Shown here: piece after piece, positions 23,130-32,772 of the stretch
How the letters are laid out: every line of letters begins with the position of its first letter
Position numbering within the stretch: the first letter of the stretch is position 1
Source: Nicotiana tabacum
Taxonomy: Eukaryota; Streptophyta; Magnoliopsida; Solanales; Solanaceae
DNA length: 64,000 nt
Reading direction: 5' to 3'
Assembly: GCF_000715075.1 (NCBI RefSeq)
Contig: NC_134095.1
Coordinates: 65,601,990 to 65,665,989, forward strand
Notes under the pieces: model-generated
The model's database searches: none
Told to the model about the DNA's origin: nothing
Seen by the model: the letters and a program-made list of their open reading frames with translations, nothing else
Program-made: the position numbers and the translations under genes

Positions 23130-24109
23130 ACTTTGTCTCGGAAGGACCCTCCCCTTGCTTGGCTCTTTTGACTCCATCGATCAGATTGATGGAGTCAGAT
23201 TCCCCAAGTGGCGTATATTCAACAACAGATAATCCTTTGCTAGGAGACCTCCTTCATTTCTATCAATGTTTTGACAACCTGCAACCCTTTTCCTCATTTT
23301 CCCTTCAAGTTCCATCAACCCTTGCTCCAGATATTCCAATCTCTCTATTGATTTGATGGCAATTTCCCTCCATTCATTGATTGCTTCTATATTCAATTCG
23401 TGTTGCTCTAGATGCCTAGCTTAAGATTCAATGACCCTATTGCGTAACCTCCGGTACTTGACATGTGCTTCTACAGCGTCATCTATGATCCCGTTCTTCA
23501 GATTAACTCCTAGCTTGATGTCTCCTGCTATATCATTTACTAGCCATGATGAGTAAAAGTACGCATAACCGGTATGATATCTGTCTGGCTCAATAGTATC
23601 CTTTTCCACAATGACCTTCTGACTCCACATATGCTATGACTCAAAATTGAATAGTATAATATCCTCGAGGTATAACCTGTTGGAAACCCGAGGTACAACT
23701 CATTTTATTCCCTCTTGTCTCATTACCGTTAGGGAGCATAAAGATGTATTCCTCTCAACCCGATCAGTACTGCTAGGAGACCATTCGAACATCCAATGTA
23801 CCTGCTCATCCGTCAGATTGCTGAAGAAGCGCACCCAGCTCATAGCATTTCTAGGTTGTGCAAACCTGTCTGAGATTAATGTCATTCTCTTTAGGTGATG
23901 GTAAGCTATATGGTCATTCAATAGTCGATGCAAAATCTCTTGTCGATATTCTCCTCTTTGAAAATTCTCTAATAACCAAACTTGTAGTAATAGATTGCAA
24001 CCCTCGAAGTGACCGAGCCCCTGCTTGCACTGATCTAGAGCGCGGTACATTTCAGTCAAGATCATGGGGACGATAGTGTATGTTTGTACCTCAATTCCTT
24101 CCATTAGAG
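23130..24109 (-). pseudogene. Ogre A ORF1, C-terminal part
   Basis: Third fragment of ORF1 of Ogre A, resuming exactly at the hAT target site. The minus-strand frame from 24109 has YRALDQCKQGLGHFEGCNLL and then EYRQEILHRLLNDHIAYHH; after a frame change 23630-23421 has VIVEKDTIEPDRYHTGY and VKYRRLRNRV; 23396-23181 is a charged, probably coiled-coil tail (SIERLEYLEQGLMELEGKM). It aligns with 44977-46040 in Ogre B. It resembles the large plant family of retroelement-borne proteins related to plant mobile domain / DUF7745 proteins; the molecular function is unknown. Confidence 0.65.
24102..24109. other. Target-site duplication of the hAT, left
   Basis: CATTAGAG, repeated exactly at 28031-28038. 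An 8-bp duplication is the hallmark of hAT insertion. Confidence 0.95.
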
Positions 24110-24117
24110 TAGGGCTG

Positions 24118-24306
24118 CTCGGTGGGTCGGGCCTGAACCGGACCGGACCGGGCCCGCGGTCCTAACGGGCCTAGTGGGCCGGTCCTGGGTGGGCCGGTCT
24201 TGGTGGGCCTCCTGAGCCCGTCACGAGCTGGTCTTCATGGTTGAGCCCACGAGCCCGGGACCGTTTAGCCCGGGACCGGCAGGCGGGCCTGGCGGGCCCA
24301 ACGGCT
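24118..24306. repeat. Left subterminal GC-rich motif cluster of the hAT
   Basis: About 190 bp with many copies of GGGCC, GGGCCGGTC and CGGGACCG, in sharp contrast to the AT-rich surroundings. It is mirrored at 27818-28018. Clustered subterminal motifs bind hAT transposase in Ac and relatives. Confidence 0.8.
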
Positions 24307-24476
24307 ATTTTTCAAAAAAAAAAAAAAAAAAAAAAATCTCCAACGGCCATATTTAAAATCTAGCCGTTTGGGCTAAAAATATGACCGTTTTTTAAGTTAA
24401 AAAAATGGTCATTTGGCCCTCAAACTTTATTTTAACCCCAAACTTTATATAATTACACTTTTCCCCATTTCTCAAC

Positions 24477-24484
24477 TATAAATA
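24477..24484 (+). promoter_or_regulatory. Candidate TATA box of the hAT transposase gene
   Basis: TATAAATA lies 271 bp before the likely ATG at 24755 and is followed by a CT-rich leader with five short repeats of (A)TCTCTCAAT around 24523-24570. It is the best core-promoter candidate in the element. Confidence 0.5.
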
Positions 24485-24754
24485 CCCCCTCATTCTTTCA
24501 TTTTTATTCACCAATTCATCAATATCTCTCAATATCTCTCAATATCTCTCAATCTCTCTCAATCTCTCTACTACAATTACTTAATTTATTGTTGAAATTT
24601 CGTGAAAAATTGTGAAGTTGTTGAATTGAAGTTTTCAAGTGTTCAACGATTTTCAATTTTCAAGAAGTTGTTCGGCAATCCGGTAAACTCGTTTCAACTC
24701 TTACGTTTTTAGAATATATTTTTGTGTGGTTTAGTTTGCATAATTATAATTAAT

Positions 24755-26482
24755 ATGACATATACTTTGAAAAAAATGTTTGGTAAAGGAAAAGATAAAA
24801 CCGGTGAAAGTAGTGGCCAACCAACTACCCTTCCCCCGGCTCCCCGACCTAGAAAAGATAAGCAAGTTGAAAGTAGTCGCCAACCTAGACGTCCTCCTCC
24901 TTCCGTAATTCTTGATAGTGATCACCCTTGTTTTCAATTTACCGATAGTGAATTTTATCATAATGTTGCACCAGGTGATAGATTAGATGATGAAATTATG
25001 AATGCTCTTTATCCTAATGAAACCATCTTAGAAAATAATAAGGAAAATGAGGATGATGATGAAACTCAAGTACCGGATTTAGATGATACACCTACTAGTC
25101 CTCTTAATAACCCAAGTGATGCACCGGTCGACCCACCTGTAGAAACTCCTACTTTTAATAGAGAACCTGCTAAACGCCTAGAAACATCATTAGTTTGGAA
25201 TTTTTTTACTCAAGTAAGAGAAAAAAATAAGGCTAAGTGTAAAACTTGTGGGAAATTAATGTCGCATAAATATGTAGGAGACCGTAGCGGCACAGGTAGT
25301 TTGACTAGGCACATAAAAACACACCCTAGAGATAAGGCTAGATTTTTTCAAATGAAAGCGCAGCTAGAGGGGACAAGTGTAGATTCTGCGGTTAACCCTA
25401 GTACAGGTTCAAATCTAGTTCAACCAGGAATTAACACTGTCACTGGAGGTATTTTATATTACGATCCAAATAGAGATCGTGAAGAATTAGCAAAGATGAT
25501 TACTGTTATGTGCTTACCTTATACTTTTGTTTCTAATTCTAATTGGGTTCATTATATTAGAAGAGTGTTTAATCCTACTTATAAAGGTTGGCCTCGCACA
25601 ACAGTTAAGAGTGATATTTATAAATTCAAACATGAATATGAACAATATTTGCGGTATTTATTTACTCATATACCTAATCGGATTTCTATTACTACTGATA
25701 TTGGTAGAAGTGGTAATGATTGTGATTACCTAACTGTTACAAGTCATTGGATAGATGAGGAATGGATAATGCAAAAACGCATAATTGCATATAGAATAAT
25801 TAATTCGCGTCACACAGGTAAGTTTATAGCTAACACTGTTGCAGATATTTGTAGATATTTTTGCTTTAGCGATAAAATAATGGCAATTTCAATGGATAAT
25901 GCTTCTAGTAACACCAGTGCTATAGGCATGCTTACAACAACACTAAATCCTGCATTTACTAATATTTTCCATGTTAGATGTATTTGTCATATTTATCATT
26001 TAATTGTCGGTGATGGTATGCGAATATTAAACATAGAAATTGAAAAGGTTAGAATGGCTCTTAATTGGCTTTTTTATTCAAACCGTAGAAGTAGACTTAG
26101 AGAGTATTTTAAAAAATGTGATGAATATGGCCTTAGAGAAAGAAAGGTTCCTAAACCTTGCCCGACTAGATGGAATTGTATGTACGAAAGTTTAGTAGTA
26201 GCATATGAATATAAAAACCCAATTAATGCAACGTTTAATTCTCGGGTAGGTGGTGAAGATGATGATGAAATGCTTACCACTCAATATTGGACTAATGTTA
26301 AAATTCTTTTAGATTTTTTAGAACATTTTCAAATTGCAACAAATGCATTTTCTGGGCAATATTATCCTACTATTTCAAACTGTTTAGTTTATATTGCAGC
26401 ACTATCTGATTTGTTTGTTGAATTTAGTGAGGGTGGGGATATTTATGAGAGAGCGCTTTCAGTCAAGCAAGACTGCAAATAG
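24755..26482 (+). pseudogene. hAT transposase, BED finger and catalytic core (3' truncated frame)
   Basis: Cuts and moves the element. The open frame runs from 24722; ATGs at 24755 or 24776 (MFGKGKDK) are likely starts. Residues are counted from 24722. A Pro/Asp-rich tail at 30-150 is followed by a BED zinc finger at about 155-200 (CKTCGKLM, then RHIKTH). The RNase H-like core follows, with the first Asp in ITTDIGRSG (about 322), the second Asp in AISMDNASSN (about 391), and RCICHIYHLI. The frame ends abruptly after GGDIYERA. The dimerisation (hATC) domain expected next is missing; 586 residues compare with roughly 700 in intact relatives. The third acidic residue lies at or beyond the break. 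Confidence 0.9.
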
Positions 26483-26742
26483 GTGATCATAGAGCGTCTA
26501 TGAGGGATAGCTTGAAAAAATCAGTATTGTTTAGAGATTGGATCCGCTCGGAAAGAAGAAACTTTGGAATTGCAGAAGCACAACCGGCGATGGATGAAGC
26601 TTATGAAGAAATGATAGCGGAACTTGCGGAGGATTCGGCTTCGCCCGGAAGTGGTGATGAACAAGCTTCTTTTCCACCACCACCAACGCAACCTCCTCCG
26701 AACCTTGAAGGATTTATGAGATTTGTTAGAGATAATACATAG
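26483..26742 (+). pseudogene. hAT transposase, C-terminal end in another frame
   Basis: Just past the break the sequence continues in a different frame with the usual end of this transposase family: GDHRASMRDSLKKSVLFRDW, then a Glu-rich stretch, a Pro-rich run (PPPPTQPPPN) and the last residues FMRFVRDNT before a TAG at 26740-26742. The residues linking it to the core are deleted. The junction sits on the short repeat GAGAGAGCGC (26456-26465), suggesting a deletion at microhomology that also shifted the frame. Confidence 0.85.
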
Positions 26743-26939
26743 AATAATATGTAACTTGTATTTTGGCACATCTTCCTTAGTTTTTTTCCTTCTAATGGTG
26801 GTATTAGTACCTTGTTGTGCTCATTCCATTGGGGGAAGGATGACTAAGAAAGATATGTCATTTTTTGGTAATAAAATTTATTGCATCTACCCATGAGCTT
26901 CTTTTCGCAATATTTCTTTGTCTATACTTAGAATTATTT

Positions 26940-27672
26940 ATAAGCTACAATATATACATAATATACAATATATATACTACAAGAAAATATATAAGAGAAT
27001 ATATATACATAAGATACAATATAATATACTACAAGAAAATATATTATGCGAAAATATATACATAATATACAATATATATATACTACAAGACAATATATTA
27101 TGCGAATATATATACATAATATACAATATATATACTAAAAGAAAATATATTATGCGAATATATATACATAAGATACAATATATATACTACAAGAAAATAT
27201 ATAAGAGAATATATATACATAAGATACAATATATATACTACAAGAAAATATATAAGAGAATATATATACATAAGATACAATATAATATACTACAAGAAAA
27301 TATATTATGCTACAATATATACATAATATACAATATATATACTACAAGAAAATATATTATGCGAATATATATACATAAGATACAATATATATACTATAAG
27401 AAAATATATAAGAGAATATATATACATAAGATACAATATAATATACTAAAAGAAAATATATTATGCTACAATATATACATAATATACAATATATATACTA
27501 CAAGAAAATATATTATGCGAACATATATACATAAGATACAATTTATATACTACAAGAAAATATATTATGCGAATATATATACATAAGATACAATACATAT
27601 ACTAAAAGAAAATATATAAGAGAATATATATACATAAGATACAATATAATATACTACAAGAAAATATATTAT
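26940..27672. repeat. AT-rich tandem array in the hAT
   Basis: About 12-13 copies of a ~57-60-bp unit built from ATATATATACATAAGATAC and TACTACAAGAAAATATAT. Units alternate between two endings, ATAAGAG and ATTATGC. The 222-residue open frame across it is a by-product of the repeat (Ile/Tyr/Lys only). It may serve as a spacer or a hairpin-prone region. Confidence 0.85.
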
Positions 27673-27817
27673 GCATGACAATTTAGTGTTTTACTATTGT
27701 TTTGTTATTTTCTTTTTCGTCAAGCACTTTAATAATTAGATATACATATATACTACATATATATTTTTAATATAGCCATGATACTACAAGAAATTGTCTT
27801 AAAAAAAAAAAAAAAAA

Positions 27818-28018
27818 CCCGCTAGGCCCGCGAAGCCCACGAGCCCGGCACGTTAAGCACAGGACCATGTGGGCTTAGGCCCGTCACGGGCCGGTTCCAC
27901 CCATTGAGCCCACAAAGACCGGGACCGCCAGGCCCGGGACCGCCAGAGCCCGGGACCACGAAGCCCGGGACCGCGAGGCCCGGCCCGTTAGGCCCACTAA
28001 GGCCCGGGCCCGGGACAA
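27818..28018. repeat. Right subterminal GC-rich motif cluster of the hAT
   Basis: A mirror of the left cluster: repeated GGCCCGGGACCG, GCCCGGGACC and GAGCCC motifs, after a poly-A run at about 27801-27817. Confidence 0.8.
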
Positions 28019-28030
28019 AATACAGCACTA

Positions 28031-28209
28031 CATTAGAGTCCTAGCAAACATGGCTAAGCGAGTGTGGATCCTTCCCCCTTTCATCGAAAATATCAGCAAC
28101 CCCAAGAAGCAAACAATGAACACAAAAAGTCGGCGGTGCGTCCAACCCAGGGAAGTAATGGCAAGTTCATCATGATGAAGGCGATATGACTTGCTATGCC
28201 CATAACGTT
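28031..28209 (-). pseudogene. Ogre A ORF1, middle fragment
   Basis: A 179-bp piece of ORF1 caught between Ogre B (ends at 28210) and the hAT (ends at 28030). The minus-strand frame reads RYGHSKSYRLHHDE, then HRRLFVFIVCFLGLLIFSM and RIHTRLAMFARTLM. It aligns without gaps to the same segment of Ogre B ORF1 (about 46040-46170). The hydrophobic stretch could be a buried helix. Confidence 0.85.
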
Positions 28210-31200
28210 TGTCGCGCCCCTTTTTTCCCTCCTCGCGGAGAGAGGTCCGGGTTTTGAAATTCCATGGGGTGTGATAACTTATTTGCTTTTGGGAATTGAG
28301 TGTTTGAAGAGTCGCCACCTAACGAGTTATGGTGCGTTAGGGCACCTAGAGTGATTAACTCTTGGGTTGGTCTGCATTACCAAAGATTAGGGTAAGGGCT
28401 CGAAGTAACCTCGAGAGGAAGGTGTTAGGCACCCCTCTTGGTCCACAACTGTGGGTCCCGGCCGAACTTATATTCACAAATTAATGCATTACAAGTAAAT
28501 AGTTGAATCAAACAGGTTGCAAGTAAAGCACGTTAGATAACTCAAGTAATAAGATAAAGATTTGGACAAGCTGTAAAACAAAGGTTTAAATAAAAAGTGA
28601 ATTTTGGTAAAGGAGGGGTCCTAAGTTGGTTAGCCTATAAGATCACCCCACACAATGTCCAATAAACAATCCTCAATGAGGGGCTACACGTGACATTAGC
28701 GCGTAGTCATCATATCCCATATCTACCCTTTCCATCCCCTTAGTGGTTATGCAAAGCGAGTGTTTGGTCAACGATTTCTATTACGTGCTGCTACCGGTCC
28801 CTTCTTAATGGTCCTGGAGGGAATTAGGACCTCTACCTATAGGTGGTTCTAGACGGACCTCTAAGGCTTAAAAGTTGAAAATACTAAGGCGACAAGAAAA
28901 ACACATAGGACTTCCAGCATATAAAATGGAGCAATTAGATCCTCAAAGTTTCCTCCTCAAACAAGGCACATAAACAGCACAACTCAAGCACAATTAAGGG
29001 ATTTTATTAGACGGGATGTCTAGGTGAATATGCGGAAGACAAGCATTTTATTTTTAGACCCAGAAATAAGGACCCTAACAATTGCCTATTATTCTTTAAA
29101 AAGCCTGTTAAGATCAGAAAGACATTAAGTCACAGAAACAATTTTCAGAAAATGCAGTTTTGAAAGCCCTATAACCTTGCCTATACGTGGAATACTAATG
29201 ACTGCATTGTATATTAAGACAAGGCAGATTTTAAAACAAACTTTTTAAAATCCTATGGGCATGCTGTCTATTGGTAGATTAAGACAGTTTTAAAGAACTT
29301 ATTTCAGGAATAGTTACTTAATTAAACCAGTTCAGAAGTGAACTAGGTGTGGACCAAGTTGAATTATTCAGACTAGTTAAGATTGACAGGCAGAAGTTTG
29401 AGTATGGTTTCCTATAGGCATGATATCTAGCATTGATACTGATTTTAAAGGCTTGCTGGCATGCATAAACACTTGCTGTAACAAAATCGGGGTTAAATTA
29501 CATCCTATAGGCATGGCATTTATTTGCTAGGCTAATTTAAGACATACATACATGAAAAATACATAAACACTTGCCATAATCTGGATTGAGTCCTATAGGC
29601 ATGGCATCTATTAATTAATCTGATTTTAAGACACTGATGGCATGATTTCAATTACGGAATTATTTGAAACCAATAGGCATGGTTTCTAAACATGACAAGA
29701 TGTAAAGCCCTATAAACATGATTTCTACTTGGTACGGCAATCAAATTTAAACATGAAGTCTTATGAGCATGAATTCTACATGGTAAAGCAATCAAATTTA
29801 AACATGAAGTCCTATGAGCATGATTTCTACCAGTATTACCCTATAAACTTGTATCTACCCATCCCTTTCACTAAAGCTATTCTATAGGGAGCCTTCGATT
29901 AGGCCTAGATGTCCAAAGCCTCCAATGGCCTAAAATGCCTCAATTCCATAGACAATGTCAGAGTCTAGGTGCATCAAAGTTCCCTAAGGATCTCAAGGAT
30001 CTCGGACAGTGCTTACACTTAGACTTAGTAACCAAAGATTGAGCAAGTGCGGTGTGAAAAGGCCAGCCTCAGTATGCCAGAGTTCAGAGGGTTCTCAAGA
30101 GGATCCCAAGTAAATACACATACTAGAGGGGGCAGAACTTATTGACTAGGAGTAGAGTAATAGTGATTGACACAAGTTGAAGGTTTTAGTGAAAAACTGT
30201 ATTAAAAGGAAGTTTGTTTGAATGTAATATAGTAAAACACAAAGACTGTTTGAAAAAAGATTAAAGAAATGAATAGAAGTCCAAACACAACACCTTAGGA
30301 CATGTTCATACATAGCTAGGAGTCACAGCGCCAAAGCAGGTTCAGTAGCCACAAACAGGGGTCAAGGGGTTTGGGGGATACATAGGACATATGATTGTAA
30401 GCACATAACAAGTAAGTGATAATTGGTATAGACATGCTTAGAAACACACAGAGGGGTTATATACTAATCTTAAGGAAAGGAAGTATATAACATGCTAATA
30501 ATGTAAACATCAATTACAAGGTTCACAACAAAATCACAAATAGAAGCAAACTAGAAATAGGATGAACGGAAACAATAAGAGAATCATATTGTTGTTGGAA
30601 CTTTGAATTGAAACTAGAACATACCAGTAAAGAGGACAGTAAACAAAGTGAAAGAACAGGAGAACACACTGGTTAGCCTTGGCTTGCAGCTGGCTAACTT
30701 AGAGCAGTAGCAAGTAGCACAAAGAGAGGGCAGAAAGTTGTCATGACCTCGGTTTGCCCTTTGTGAACCATCGTGACGGCACCTAGTCTCTACGACTAGG
30801 TAAGCCTAAAATGCGGAACATATACCAAATTTGCGGAAGAAAAGAAAACAATTTAAAATAGAAATAGTGTAATAAAACAACATTTGAAAGTGTCACTCGG
30901 CATACACAGTACCAACTCTCATAAACTAATACAGTTTTGCCAAAACCCAGAACCTATGAATCACAAGCTACAAATATAATAAAAATGCTCTAACTACGGA
31001 ATGTCTACATCAACAGAAGAAATAGAAGGGCTATCACTACAAGATAGAATGGAAAGGGACTTCTCAGTTTGCAGACGCGTCAGATATACCTCGAAGTCTC
31101 TAGAGCAGTCGCCTCGTCTTAAGGGTGATAGGACTGAATCAAAGTACCTGGATCTGCACATGAAAAACATGCGCAGAAAGGGGCATGAGTACACTACAAC

Positions 31201-31399
31201 GGTACTCAGTAAGTGCCAAGCCTAATCTCGGTCGGGTAGTGACGAGGAAGGTCAGGGCCTTACTGAGTAAATATAAAATATAAGGTATGACAGTATAAGA
31301 TAAGCAGTACAGTTGAAGGCTAACGATAATAATTTAATACAGGAAGATAAGGAATTCAATAACTGAAATAGAGGCAAAAACAGTCACAACAATATAATC

Positions 31400-31605
31400 G
31401 GGGATCTCTTAGTATCTAGAGGATCTCTTAGTACCCTCAATATATGCCAGGGATCTCTAGGTATCCCGAGGATCTCTCGATATCCTTAATATATGCTAGG
31501 GATCTCTTGGTATCTCGAGGATCTCTCGGTATCCTCAATATATGCTAGGGATCTCTTGGTATCGTCAATATACGTGTTAGGGATCTCTCAGTATCCCTAG
31601 GTGAG
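31400..31605. repeat. Tandem hairpin repeats in the nested solo LTR
   Basis: About eight units in which two arms flank an 8-base loop of the form CTCTNNGT/AT. Examples: GGGAT-CTCTAGGT-ATCCC (31451-31468), AGGAT-CTCTCGAT-ATCCT (about 31469-31487), GAGGAT-CTCTCGGT-ATCCTC (about 31517-31536), TAGGGAT with ATCCCTA near 31580-31600. The arms vary together between units. Confidence 0.75.
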
Positions 31606-32518
31606 CTCATAAATACGTGCAGGGGATCTCCCGGGATGTCGTCCCGTAGTCCCAAAGTAAAACACACAGCGACAACATAAGGAATACTCATTAAATCTCA
31701 ATTTCGTACCAAGCAAACACGTAATTCTAACCTAATATGCTTCACATAATACAATTAAGACAGTTTAAGCAAGTAAGCAATTAAGTCAGTTAAACATGCT
31801 TTGCTAGGCTAACAACAGGCTTAAATTGCAAGTAGTATAGGACAGGAAAAAGGAACACAATGAAATTTCTTAAAGAAAACCGGATTTCCAACAATTAGCT
31901 CAAGTACACACTCGTCACCTCACATACAAGGCGTTTCAATTATCAAATATAACAAATCCTAAGTGGAAGGTCCCCTACACAAGTAGGCAAGCCACTTACC
32001 TCGAACCAGCTCAAATCAATCTAAAACCACGCTCTTTCCATGAGTACTCGACTCCAAATGGCCCAAATATATTCAATTCAATTGCATAATATAAATAACA
32101 CTTCAAGTAACTGATTCTACAAAGAAATTCTAGGCTAATACGCGAAATTGGGGAAAATGATAAAAACGCCCCTCAAGCCCAAGTCTCAGAATCGGGTAAG
32201 ATTTACATTTCCAGAATCCTCACCCTCTCATGAGTTCAGTCATACCAAAAGTACCAAAATCGGATCTCAAATGGTCCCTCAAATCATCACTCAAATGTCT
32301 CTAATTAGTTAAGCCCTCACCCCCAAATTACCACTAATTTTCCTGAATTTTTCATGCTTATAATGATAAAAATCACTCCAATGACGAGTTTAGGGACCGA
32401 AGACCTTACCCAATGAACTCCTCTAAAAATCTCTCTTGAAAAATACTCACCAAGCTTCTTCCCGTTTAAAAAGAGGTAAAAATAGCTAAATTTTGCGAAG
32501 GCAAGTATTTATATGTTT

Positions 32519-32772
32519 CTGCCCAGTGAATCCACTTCTGCGGCCCTAGGACCACATCTGCAGTCCCACTTCTGCGAAGACATGGTCGCATCTGCGACCT
32601 TTTACTTAAACACCAGCTTCCGCACCTACGATTACCCATTTGCAGATGCGGTACCGCTTTTGCTGTAAGTCTCCCGCATCTGCGGACCCTACTGATCCTC
32701 TCCAATTCTGCTTCTGCGATTGCTCCACCGCTTCTGCAGCTCCACACCTACGGGACCCAACCGCAGGTGCGG
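32519..32772. repeat. TCTGCGG-word cluster in the nested solo LTR
   Basis: Repeated words such as CTTCTGCGG, CATCTGCGA, GCATCTGCGG and CCGCAGGTGCGG on both strands, 10-30 bp apart, giving many possible short stem pairings. It is a frequent component of Solanaceae LTRs of this kind. Confidence 0.6.

Larger units (their letters stand above)
24110..28030 (+). mobile_element. hAT (Ac-like) DNA transposon, 3.9 kb, defective
   Basis: The element starts TAGGGCTG and ends CAGCACTA, short terminal inverted repeats with one mismatch in eight, flanked by the 8-bp duplication CATTAGAG. Both subterminal regions are packed with GGGCC/CGGGACCG-type GC-rich motifs, likely transposase-binding sites. Inside are one BED-type transposase gene with a C-terminal deletion and a large AT-rich tandem array. 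It was inserted in ORF1 of Ogre A. Joining the flanks with one copy of the duplication gives an uninterrupted ORF1 frame, in agreement with the intact alignment of Ogre B. Confidence 0.95.

Noticed and set aside
23130..24109. Host gene of the plant mobile domain type
   Set aside because: It lies upstream of gag in both retroelement copies in the same order and orientation and is pseudogenised, so it is ORF1 of the element.
24731..24961. Antisense frame over the hAT transposase start
   Set aside because: Shadow of the transposase coding sequence.
26918..27586. A 222-residue open frame rich in Ile, Tyr and Lys
   Set aside because: It only reads through the AT-rich tandem array of the hAT; composition and periodicity are those of the repeat.
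27822..28028. Gly/Pro-rich 68-residue frame
   Set aside because: Produced by the GC-rich subterminal cluster of the hAT; not a collagen-like protein.
30994..31225. Overlapping 66-74-residue frames on both strands
   Set aside because: They lie within the solo LTR, have no motif, and stand opposite each other; chance frames.
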